DNA of 5,000 nucleotides from NCBI GenBank assembly GCA_025356715.1, contig JANXRU010000360.1, positions 1-5,000 of the forward strand, read 5' to 3'. The DNA is from Bacteroidota bacterium. Lineage in GTDB: Bacteria > Bacteroidota > Bacteroidia > B-17B0 > B-17BO. How positions within the stretch are numbered: the stretch's first letter is position 1; every line of letters starts with the position of its first letter. A program made the translations under genes and the position numbers. The notes below the pieces were generated by a model that ran no database searches, was not told the origin of the DNA, and saw nothing but the letters and a program-made list of their open reading frames with translations. This document shows positions 1 to 5,000 of the stretch, piece by piece.

Positions 1-348
1 TACAATACAAGAGTCGGGAACACCTAGTGCTAATAAGGCATCTCTCATATCTGATGGTTCATCATAGCCTTTCACATGATTATCGCCACTTACCAATAAA
101 TATTGAATCTTATGGGCTTTAAATAATTGATAAGCTGCCTGCATTCTATATGTAAAAAATAAATTAGCAGTTCCTCTGGATGTATGCTTAGATGCGCCTA
201 ATACCAAGCCTACTTTGCGTGAAGGTATTTTAGTAACATCAGTATAGAGTTGTGTTTTAGTAGAATGAATAATCCAATAATTGCTACTGATGATACTTAG
301 TAAAACAATACCTAATGAAATTAATAACCATTTAAATAACCGTTTCAT
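1..348 (-). CDS. sanA: SanA/YdcF-family membrane protein (DUF218/ElyC-like), 3' end outside window
   Basis: The first 116 codons are visible; the gene continues past the left edge. Residues 5-25 form one hydrophobic anchor after a short basic start (MKRLFKW), so the rest should lie outside the inner membrane. Next come features of the SanA group of the DUF218 family: GLVLGAS at 47-53, an NLFFTYRM stretch at 62-69, LLVSGDN at 84-90, the Y-(D/N)-E-P block at 95-98 and LGVP at 108-111. E. coli SanA (about 239 residues) is a single-pass protein whose loss affects envelope permeability to vancomycin at high temperature; its chemistry is not settled. The start ATG lies 6 bases after the stop of the prenyltransferase gene, so the two are probably co-transcribed. 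The family call is firm, but the exact role here is inferred. Confidence 0.85.
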   Translation of the reverse strand, partial: MKRLFKWLLISLGIVLLSIISSNYWIIHSTKTQLYTDVTKIPSRKVGLVLGASKHTSRGTANLFFTYRMQAAYQLFKAHKIQYLLVSGDNHVKGYDEPSDMRDALLALGVPDSCIV

Positions 349-354
349 CTTAAC

Positions 355-1209
355 TTATAAAAATAAAGACACGATTGTAAATACAGCAAATGCAACACTT
401 GCGATGCCATTGGTGGTAAAAAAAGCGCGATTTACTTTTGATAAATCACTTGGTTTTACTAAAGTATGTTGATAGATTAATAAAGCAGAAAACAACGATG
501 CTCCAACCCAATACAACCAGTTAAATTGACCTACGATGCCAGCACTGATAATTAATGTAAAGGCAAAAAAATGCAAAACCTCTGAAGCTTTTAATGCGCC
601 TTTAGTTCCAAGCAACACGGGAATAGATTTTAAGTGATGTTCTCTATCAAATGCTTCATCTTGTAACGCATAAATAATATCAAACCCACTTACCCAACAA
701 AACACCGTGAATGAAAATAATAATGGCAACCACGCAAACTCTCCTGTTACAGCTAAATAAGAGCCTATGGGTGCTAAACCTAATCCGCAACCTAATACCA
801 AATGGCATAAAGGTGTGAAGCGTTTGGTGTAGCTATAAAATAAGACAACAAATAAGGCAACAGGCGATAAATAAAAACAAATGTTATTAATAAACCATGT
901 GGCTACAACAAACAATAGGCAATTAATGATAATAAAAAACAACGCATTACTTGGTTTAATAATGCCAGATGGTATTTCTCGCACAGCAGTTCTAGGATTA
1001 AGAGCGTCGAACTTACGATCAATAAAACGATTGAATGCCATAGCTGCACTTCGTGCAAATACCATGCATACAATAACTAACGCAAATAATTTAAACGAAA
1101 ATACATGCCCCGTTTTAAGTGCTAATACAAAGCCAATGCAAGCAAATGGCAATGCAAAAATAGTATGACTAAATGTAACTAGAGATAAATATTTTTTGAT
1201 ACTCGACAT
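355..1209 (-). CDS. ubiA: UbiA-family polyprenyltransferase (4-hydroxybenzoate polyprenyltransferase-like, possibly MqnP)
   Basis: A 284-residue integral membrane enzyme of usual family length, with about eight or nine hydrophobic helices. Both Mg-diphosphate-binding aspartate motifs of the superfamily are intact: N60-x3-D64-x3-D68 followed by NPRTA, and D177-x2-YALQ-D184-x3-D188. A SYTKRFT stretch sits at 126-132. The enzyme should transfer a polyprenyl chain from its diphosphate to an aromatic acid at the inner membrane. The motif style (ARSAAMAFNRFID, NPRTAxREIPSG) matches the group often annotated as putative 4-hydroxybenzoate polyprenyltransferase, which includes MqnP of the futalosine menaquinone route. 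Because Bacteroidota normally make menaquinone and not ubiquinone, an MqnP-like role is more plausible than true UbiA, but no other menaquinone gene is visible. The start ATG follows A-rich sequence without a Shine-Dalgarno site. The small sanA-like gene follows 6 bases downstream. Confidence 0.9.
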   Translation of the reverse strand: MSSIKKYLSLVTFSHTIFALPFACIGFVLALKTGHVFSFKLFALVIVCMVFARSAAMAFNRFIDRKFDALNPRTAVREIPSGIIKPSNALFFIIINCLLFVVATWFINNICFYLSPVALFVVLFYSYTKRFTPLCHLVLGCGLGLAPIGSYLAVTGEFAWLPLLFSFTVFCWVSGFDIIYALQDEAFDREHHLKSIPVLLGTKGALKASEVLHFFAFTLIISAGIVGQFNWLYWVGASLFSALLIYQHTLVKPSDLSKVNRAFFTTNGIASVAFAVFTIVSLFL

Positions 1210-1229
1210 ATTTTTATTTGTTAAGTAGA

Positions 1230-1241
1230 ATTTTCATGAAA
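1230..1241 (-). promoter_or_regulatory. Possible operator: TTTCATGAAA palindrome upstream of ubiA
   Basis: On the minus strand this reads TTTCATGAAAAT, containing a perfect 10-bp palindrome, about 21 bases before the ubiA start codon. Two bases downstream is TACTTAAC (1220-1227), which partly resembles the phylum's -7 box. The same 12 bases occur upstream of yicC at 2605-2616, again just before a TACTT sequence. A binding site shared by the two operons is possible, but short A/T-rich palindromes are common in such DNA. Confidence 0.25.
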
Positions 1242-1256
1242 GATTTATCTTTTAAT

Positions 1257-1282
1257 TTTCTTTTTGCTTGATCAAAAAGAAA
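1257..1282. repeat. Perfect 10-bp inverted repeat with 6-base loop
   Basis: The arms TTTCTTTTTG (1257-1266) and CAAAAAGAAA (1273-1282) are exact reverse complements around a CTTGAT loop. The loop can instead pair with ATCAAG at 1289-1294, giving a mutually exclusive second fold. The stem is mostly A/T and lies about 50 bases upstream of the ubiA start on that gene's strand. It could be a weak terminator for the upstream operon, a leader structure of ubiA, or part of a dispersed intergenic repeat. Confidence 0.55.
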
Positions 1283-1439
1283 CAAAAAATCAAGACGAAA
1301 AGCCAACTCCAATTCTTTCATCACACATAAAACCTTCGCAGTTCCACCTGAAAAATTGTAGTTCACACCTTTTCGCCCCACCAACCGCACCATTACTAAT
1401 GTATGCGTTATTTTTAATATATGTTGAATATTCGTCACT

Positions 1440-1463
1440 AAAATTTCAGTTAAGACAAATTTT
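1440..1463 (-). terminator. Weak candidate terminator hairpin after the small membrane protein gene
   Basis: A 7-bp perfect stem (AAAATTT at 1440-1446 against AAATTTT at 1457-1463, loop of 10 bases) begins within the stop codon of the upstream gene. The stem has no G-C pairs and no clear U-tract follows on the minus strand, so it would be an unusually weak intrinsic terminator. Its position directly after the last gene of the yicC unit is the main argument for it. Confidence 0.2.
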
Positions 1464-1717
1464 TAATTCCCTCTGATGATTAGTGCTAATAAAAATATAA
1501 CTGGGACAGAACATAATATCATTCCTGCATACCCAAGGCTATAAGGCTTGTTAGTGATTTCGTATTTTGTATTTAAATAAATATTAATGGTAGAAAATAC
1601 AAAACCAATCATCGTAAATAATAGGGCAAATTTTAAATAAGCAGGATTAACTAAACAAGCACAACAAGCAACACCAAAGCCAACCGAAAGATAACCTGAT
1701 ATTTTAAATAAATTCAT
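1463..1717 (-). CDS. Small three-helix membrane protein, function unknown
   Basis: I do not recognise this 84-residue protein. It has three predicted membrane segments at about 4-24, 28-49 and 63-81, with a polar loop (NTKYEITNKPYSLG, 49-62) between the second and third and a short basic tail ending RGN. The first helix ends in a cysteine cluster, C18-C19-x-C21, followed by NP, and a fourth cysteine sits at 69 in the third helix. The start ATG lies one base after the stop codon of yicC, so the two genes are probably co-transcribed and translationally coupled. The ribosome must load within the 3' end of yicC, which has no Shine-Dalgarno sequence there. The open frame fits between its neighbours without overlap and its composition is that of a membrane protein, so I consider it a real gene. 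Confidence 0.75.
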   Translation of the reverse strand: MNLFKISGYLSVGFGVACCACLVNPAYLKFALLFTMIGFVFSTINIYLNTKYEITNKPYSLGYAGMILCSVPVIFLLALIIRGN

Positions 1718-1718
1718 C

Positions 1719-2588
1719 TTACAACACGTTATTAGTTTGTTCTTTTATTTTCTCTAATTCATCTTTCATCAACACCACTAATTTTTGCATCTCCGCATCA
1801 TTTGCTTTGGAACCAATGGTGTTTATTTCGCGGCCAATTTCTTGTCCAATGAAGTTCAATTTACGTCCGCCAGCAGGTTCTTTCATTGTTTTAATGAAAT
1901 AATCTAAATGAGTTTGTAACCGTACTTTTTCTTCATTAATATCTAATTTTTCAATGTAGTAAATTAACTCTTGTTCAAAGCGATTTTTATCTATTTTATC
2001 AGTACCAACTACTTCTTCTAAATTTTTATGGATTCTATCTTTAATGTTTTGAATACGGCTTGCATCGTGCTTCTTAATACTTTCCAAGGATGATGAAATA
2101 ATACCGATGCGATCCATAAAATCTTTTTCGATGGATTTTCCTTCGTCTGATCTAAAAGAAATTAAATCTTTGGTTGCTTCTAAAATAACAGAATAAATAT
2201 CTTTCCAATCTTCTTCGTTTGGTTCTTTTCGCTCTGATTTAAGCACATCAGGCATTTTCAAAACCTGAGTAAATAAATTACTTTCAGGTTCATTTAATTC
2301 TTTAGCCAATTGTTTCAATTTAGCATGATATGATTTTGCTAAAGGTATATTAATTTCAACCGGCGTATCTTCAGTCTTGCTTTCTACATATACTGATAAA
2401 TCGACCTTCCCGCGCTCTAATAGTTTATTCAACTCGCTTTTAAGTTCGTGTTCTTTATCTCTGTATGTAGATGATAATCTTAAATTTAAATCTAAGTTTT
2501 TACTATTAAGCGATCGTATTTCTACACTCACTATTTTATTTTCAAATTCTTTGGTAGATTTCCCAAAGCCTGTCATTGATTTTAGCAT
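1719..2588 (-). CDS. yicC: YicC/YloC-family endoribonuclease
   Basis: A 289-residue cytosolic protein, almost the length of E. coli YicC (287). The N-terminal domain starts with the family signature SMTGFGK (4-10) and continues with VEIRSLNSKNLDLNLRL (22-38) and the LERGKVDLSVYVE block (57-69). The C-terminal DUF1732 domain is intact: EKLDINEEKVRLQTHLDYF (213-231), GGRKLNFIGQEIGREINTIGSK (240-261) and a final KDELEKIKEQTNNV. Members of the family act as endoribonucleases in RNA turnover; E. coli YicC has been linked to decay of the small RNA RyhB. The reading frame stays open 30 codons further upstream (to 2678), but those residues are unlike the family and include the promoter, so I place the start at 2588, where the methionine precedes LKSMTGFG. 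In many bacteria gmk lies near yicC; here a small membrane protein follows instead. Confidence 0.95.
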   Translation of the reverse strand: MLKSMTGFGKSTKEFENKIVSVEIRSLNSKNLDLNLRLSSTYRDKEHELKSELNKLLERGKVDLSVYVESKTEDTPVEINIPLAKSYHAKLKQLAKELNEPESNLFTQVLKMPDVLKSERKEPNEEDWKDIYSVILEATKDLISFRSDEGKSIEKDFMDRIGIISSSLESIKKHDASRIQNIKDRIHKNLEEVVGTDKIDKNRFEQELIYYIEKLDINEEKVRLQTHLDYFIKTMKEPAGGRKLNFIGQEIGREINTIGSKANDAEMQKLVVLMKDELEKIKEQTNNVL

Positions 2589-2592
2589 GGCA

Positions 2593-2600
2593 CAAAAGTA
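2593..2600 (-). promoter_or_regulatory. Bacteroidota-type -7 promoter box of yicC
   Basis: On the minus strand this reads TACTTTTG, a full match to the TAnnTTTG -7 consensus of the primary sigma factor in Bacteroidota. Only four bases (TGCC) separate it from the yicC ATG, so transcription would begin at or within a few bases of the start codon. No good TTTG -33 box is found at the usual 19-21-base spacing; the nearest TTTG (2631-2634 reverse complement) is 30 bases upstream. The position supports the 2588 start over the longer open frame. Confidence 0.6.
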
Positions 2601-2604
2601 AACT

Positions 2605-2616
2605 ATTTTCATGAAA
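2605..2616 (-). promoter_or_regulatory. Possible operator: TTTTCATGAAAA palindrome upstream of yicC
   Basis: Positions 2606-2617 form a perfect 12-bp palindrome, TTTTCATGAAAA, located between the expected -10 and -35 regions of the yicC promoter, where a bound protein would block polymerase. The 12-base minus-strand sequence TTTCATGAAAAT given by these coordinates is also found upstream of ubiA (1230-1241). No regulator is encoded in the window, so a role is only inferred. Confidence 0.3.
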
Positions 2617-2631
2617 AATCGCTGAAAAATC
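2612..2631. repeat. Two tandem copies of TGAAAAATC, 11 bp apart, in the divergent control region
   Basis: TGAAAAATC occurs at 2612-2620 and again at 2623-2631 with a GC spacer, so the copies are phased by about one helical turn and lie on the same face of the DNA. They sit in the 90-bp region between yicC (leftward) and the asparaginase gene (rightward), overlapping the upstream part of the yicC promoter. The arrangement would suit a dimeric or cooperative regulator, but chance repetition in A-rich DNA cannot be excluded. Confidence 0.35.
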
Positions 2632-2678
2632 AAATCATTGCTTATTATTGTATACCAATAACTAACCCCCGATAGCAC

Positions 2679-3524
2679 ATGATTAAATTAATTATACATG
2701 GCGGATTTTTTAGCGAATCATCTCAATCGCAAGAAACAAAAAACGCTAAACAACAAGCATTATCAACTATTGCCAAGCGATCGTATGAGTATTTAAAAAC
2801 ACATACTGCCTTGCAAACCATTGTATATGCTGTTGAGTTACTCGAAAATGACGAGTTATTTAATGCAGGTATCGGATCACAAATACAAAGCGACGGAAAA
2901 ATACGGATGAGTGCTTCGATGATGGATGGTTTGTCAACTAAATTTAGTGGCGTAATTAATATTGAAGATGTGAAAAATCCAATTAGAGTTGCTGAAAAAT
3001 TATATACATACGACGACCGTGTGCTAGGTGGAGAAGGTGCTATTAGTTTTGCAAGAGCCAATGGCTTTGAAAAATTCAGTACTGAGTTGCCACAACGACG
3101 ATTAGAATACGAAGCAAAATTAAAAAGTAAAGCCATAGGTACTGTTGGTTGTGTAGCACTGGATGCACAAGGACATTTAGCAGCAGCTACTTCTACTGGA
3201 GGCAAAGGTTTTGAAATGGTTGGACGTATTTCTGATTCAGCAACTGCCGCTGGTAATTATGCAAATGATTATTGTGGAGTTAGTTGCACAGGGGTTGGCG
3301 AAGACATCGTCAGTGCAGCAGTGGCAACTAAAATAGTCACACGCGTTACAGATGGCATGACTATTAAACAAGCCTTTGAGAAAACATTTATGGAGTTAAA
3401 AAAAATTGATGGCTTTGCAGGTGCCATTGCTATTGATAAAGAGGGGAATGTGTATCATCAAGATTCGCATCCTATGATGGTTTTTGCAAGTTATGATGGA
3501 AGTAAATTAGAAGTGTTTAATTAA
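2679..3524 (+). CDS. Plant-type isoaspartyl peptidase / L-asparaginase (Ntn-hydrolase, family T2)
   Basis: This 281-residue protein belongs to the family of E. coli IaaA and plant asparaginases, made as a precursor that cleaves itself before a threonine to give two subunits. It removes isoaspartyl residues from the N-terminus of dipeptides and hydrolyses asparagine. FNAGIGS (61-67) and the SASMMDG block (78-84) mark the alpha subunit. The cleavage site is IGTVG, with T155 as the new N-terminal nucleophile. T173 in TSTGG, R183 and D186 in GRISDS, and T204-G205 in CTGVGE match the catalytic and substrate-binding residues of the family. It is shorter than IaaA (321) because the region before the cleavage site is reduced, and the usual HGGAG near the N-terminus reads HGGFFSES. 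No signal peptide is seen, so it is likely cytosolic. It diverges from yicC and precedes ribD by about 30 bases. Confidence 0.93.
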   Translation: MIKLIIHGGFFSESSQSQETKNAKQQALSTIAKRSYEYLKTHTALQTIVYAVELLENDELFNAGIGSQIQSDGKIRMSASMMDGLSTKFSGVINIEDVKNPIRVAEKLYTYDDRVLGGEGAISFARANGFEKFSTELPQRRLEYEAKLKSKAIGTVGCVALDAQGHLAAATSTGGKGFEMVGRISDSATAAGNYANDYCGVSCTGVGEDIVSAAVATKIVTRVTDGMTIKQAFEKTFMELKKIDGFAGAIAIDKEGNVYHQDSHPMMVFASYDGSKLEVFN

Positions 3525-3556
3525 AAAATAAATACATCACTACACACGAAACATAT

Positions 3557-4573
3557 ATGCAACGCTGCTTAACAATTGCAGCAAAAGGTTTAGGGCAGGT
3601 TGCTCCAAACCCAATGGTTGGTTGCGTCATCGTTCATAACAACAAAATCATTGCAGAAGGCTATCACAAAGTATATGGTGACTTCCACGCCGAACCAAAT
3701 GCCATTAAACAGGTTGATGATACCCTATTAAAAGAATGTACACTTTATGTGAATTTGGAGCCCTGCTCGCATCATGGGAAAACGCCTCCCTGTGCCGATT
3801 TAATTATCAACAAAGGGATTAAAAAAGTGTTTGTTGGAAATTTAGATACTAATCCATTAGTCGCAGGTAAAGGCATTAAAAAATTACAAGATGCTGGAAT
3901 AGCTGTAGAACATGGCATATTGAACGATGCTTGTATAGAATTAAATAAGCGGTTTTTTACATTTCACGAAAAAAAACGTCCGTACATAATTTTAAAATGG
4001 GCGCAAACGAATGACGGGTTTATTAGCCAGAATCCATTGCCTATTCACAAAGAAGATAATTGGATTACTAGTACAGAAAGTAAACTCTTAGTGCATCAAT
4101 GGCGCACTGAAGAACAAGCTATTTTAATTGGTTATAACACCGCATTGATTGATAATCCTTTATTGACAGTTCGTTTAGCTAACGGAAAAAATCCCTTACG
4201 CGTGGTGATTGATAAAGAATTAACATTACCAAAGCACTTAGCTGTTTTTAATGAAGATGCTGAAACTCTTGTATTTAATAGCAAAGAGTCAATACAACAA
4301 AATAATATACATTATATAAAGATTGATTTTAATCACCTATTAACGGAGATGATGAATCATTTATTTACTAAGAATATAGCGAGTATAATTATTGAAGGTG
4401 GCACTAAAACACTTTCTAAATTTATAGAACAAAACCTGTGGGATGAAGCGCGCGTATTTGTAAACCCACATAAAAATTTTATTAATGGCTTAAAAGCGCC
4501 TGTTATTGATCTATCTCAAGCAAGTAAACAATTTGTTGGGACAGATGAGTTATATATATTTAAAAACAAATAA
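3557..4573 (+). CDS. ribD: Bifunctional riboflavin biosynthesis protein RibD (pyrimidine deaminase/reductase)
   Basis: RibD carries out two successive cytosolic steps of riboflavin synthesis: deamination of the pyrimidine product of GTP cyclohydrolase II, then NADPH-dependent reduction of the ribosyl side chain. The deaminase domain (about 1-135) has PNPMVGCVIV (17-26), the H44-A45-E46 motif and LEPCSHHGKTPPC, giving zinc ligands H44, C70 and C79 with E46 as proton shuttle. The reductase domain (about 142-338) has ILKWAQTNDGFIS (145-157), ILIGYNTALIDNPLLTVR (189-206) and IIIEGGTKTLSKFIEQNLWDEA (277-298). Its 338 residues are slightly short. The coordinates use the first ATG, but family similarity continues upstream in frame (HETYM, as in the usual HExYMxRCL), and relatives would start at the ATC at 3536; no ATG, GTG or TTG exists in that stretch. 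The EamA gene follows after 3 bases, suggesting an operon. Confidence 0.95.
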   Translation: MQRCLTIAAKGLGQVAPNPMVGCVIVHNNKIIAEGYHKVYGDFHAEPNAIKQVDDTLLKECTLYVNLEPCSHHGKTPPCADLIINKGIKKVFVGNLDTNPLVAGKGIKKLQDAGIAVEHGILNDACIELNKRFFTFHEKKRPYIILKWAQTNDGFISQNPLPIHKEDNWITSTESKLLVHQWRTEEQAILIGYNTALIDNPLLTVRLANGKNPLRVVIDKELTLPKHLAVFNEDAETLVFNSKESIQQNNIHYIKIDFNHLLTEMMNHLFTKNIASIIIEGGTKTLSKFIEQNLWDEARVFVNPHKNFINGLKAPVIDLSQASKQFVGTDELYIFKNK

Positions 4574-4576
4574 ACT

Positions 4577-5000
4577 ATGATTTTCTTAATTGCTTCTATT
4601 ATTGTTTCTACATTATTTGGTATTTCGTTTAAAGTAATTTCGATCAAAAAAATTAATTCTTTTCAAACCATTATCATCAACTATATAGTGGCTGGTTCGT
4701 TAGGCTTTATTACGACTAAATCAGACGTTACACCACTAACTGTTTTTCATCAGTCATGGTTTGGCGTTGCCGTTGGATTAGGGATTGTATTTATAGGAAG
4801 TTTATTTGTGATAGCTGAAACTACCAGTAAATATGGAATATCCGTGGCACAGGTTGCTAACCGTATGTCGGTTGTTGTGCCAATAACGATAGCTATTTTA
4901 TATTATGGCGATAATTTAACCGTTTTTAAAATTATAGGAATTATATTAGCAATTGCAGCCGTTTATTTAGTATCTCACAAAGAAGGTGGTTCTAAATCTT
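4577..5000 (+). CDS. EamA/DMT-family transporter, 3' end outside window
   Basis: The first 141 codons are visible and the gene runs off the right edge. Hydrophobic segments at about 3-21, 29-46, 62-80, 97-110 and 114-132 with short polar links form one EamA repeat; complete DMT transporters carry two such repeats, so roughly half the protein is present. The family signature at the fourth segment (VAQVANRMSVVVPITIAIL, 90-108) and the last helix (IIGIILAIAAVYLVS) support the call. These inner-membrane carriers export small metabolites such as amino acids, but the substrate cannot be read from the sequence. The ATG lies 3 bases after the ribD stop, so the two are probably co-transcribed. This position could hint at a flavin-related cargo, but such pairing is weak evidence. 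Confidence 0.88.
   Translation, partial: MIFLIASIIVSTLFGISFKVISIKKINSFQTIIINYIVAGSLGFITTKSDVTPLTVFHQSWFGVAVGLGIVFIGSLFVIAETTSKYGISVAQVANRMSVVVPITIAILYYGDNLTVFKIIGIILAIAAVYLVSHKEGGSKS

Larger units (their letters stand above)
1210..1462. other. Intergenic region between the small membrane protein gene and ubiA
   Basis: This 253-bp gap lies between two minus-strand genes and should hold the end of the yicC transcript and the promoter of ubiA. It contains an A/T-only hairpin next to the upstream stop codon (1440-1463), a purine-rich minus-strand stretch (about 1300-1400) that is richer in G than its surroundings, a 10-bp inverted repeat (1257-1282) and a short palindrome (1230-1241). A 74-codon open frame spans 1214-1438 on the minus strand, but its product (with FLFLFDQAKRK near the C-terminus) does not look like a folded protein and resembles spurious translations of a dispersed intergenic sequence of Bacteroidota. 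I do not call it a gene. No tRNA or known riboswitch is recognisable. Confidence 0.6.

Noticed and set aside
881..1168. Plus-strand 95-codon open frame inside ubiA
   Set aside because: It is antisense to conserved UbiA motifs, and its composition is that of a shadow frame.
1333..1355. Bulged minus-strand hairpin (TTCAG against CTGcGAA)
   Set aside because: Only a few Watson-Crick pairs plus wobbles and a bulge; not convincing without covariation.
1214..1438. Minus-strand 74-codon open frame between ubiA and the small membrane protein
   Set aside because: The product lacks domain-like features and resembles spurious translations of an intergenic element; it is recorded as intergenic sequence and as a finding, not as a gene.
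2643..2650. TATTATTG as a -7 box for the asparaginase gene
   Set aside because: It differs from TAnnTTTG at one position and has no TTTG -33 element at a usable distance; too weak to call in A/T-rich DNA.
2589..2678. N-terminal extension of yicC to the ATG at 2678
   Set aside because: The 30 extra residues are unlike any YicC N-terminus and overlap a full -7 promoter box; the family signature begins right after the methionine at 2588.
2723..3205. Minus-strand 160-codon open frame inside the asparaginase gene
   Set aside because: It is antisense to a clearly conserved coding sequence, and its translation has no recognisable motifs.
1..5000. Defence, CRISPR, phage, transposon or biosynthetic gene cluster
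   Set aside because: All sizeable genes are recognisable housekeeping or transport families apart from one small membrane protein, and no direct-repeat arrays, terminal inverted repeats or integrase/transposase sequences are seen.

Overview
This window looks like ordinary chromosomal housekeeping DNA from a low-G+C member of the Bacteroidota. The Sphingobacteriales/Chitinophagales side of the phylum seems most likely, but that placement is an impression from protein similarity remembered without a search. Supporting signs are the lack of Shine-Dalgarno sequences, a perfect TAnnTTTG-type -7 promoter box in front of yicC, a UbiA-like prenyltransferase typical of menaquinone-making bacteria, and a short asparaginase whose N-terminus I associate with Bacteroidota. 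There are no tRNA or rRNA genes, CRISPR arrays, transposases or phage genes.

Layout: two gene clusters diverge from a 90-bp control region at 2589-2678. Leftward (minus strand) come yicC (endoribonuclease family) and, one base later, a small three-helix membrane protein. A 253-bp intergenic stretch follows at 1210-1462, then a UbiA-family prenyltransferase and, six bases later, the start of a SanA/YdcF-type membrane protein that runs off the left edge. Rightward (plus strand) come a plant-type isoaspartyl peptidase/L-asparaginase, ribD (bifunctional riboflavin deaminase/reductase) and, three bases later, an EamA/DMT transporter cut off by the right edge. The tight spacing suggests three transcription units: yicC-small membrane protein, ubiA-sanA, and asparaginase-ribD-eamA. 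The products serve unrelated jobs (RNA turnover, quinone synthesis, envelope integrity, isoaspartyl-peptide or asparagine breakdown, riboflavin synthesis, export), so these are co-transcribed neighbours and not one pathway.

I found no convincing new multi-gene system. The points most worth a second look are small: (i) the conserved N-terminal helix of RibD continues upstream of the first ATG to an ATC codon exactly where relatives start; (ii) the yicC promoter lies so close to the start codon that the mRNA may be leaderless; (iii) the same 12-bp palindrome-containing sequence sits ahead of both ubiA and yicC; (iv) the 1210-1462 gap contains a purine-rich stretch and a 10-bp inverted repeat that resemble a dispersed intergenic element of this phylum.
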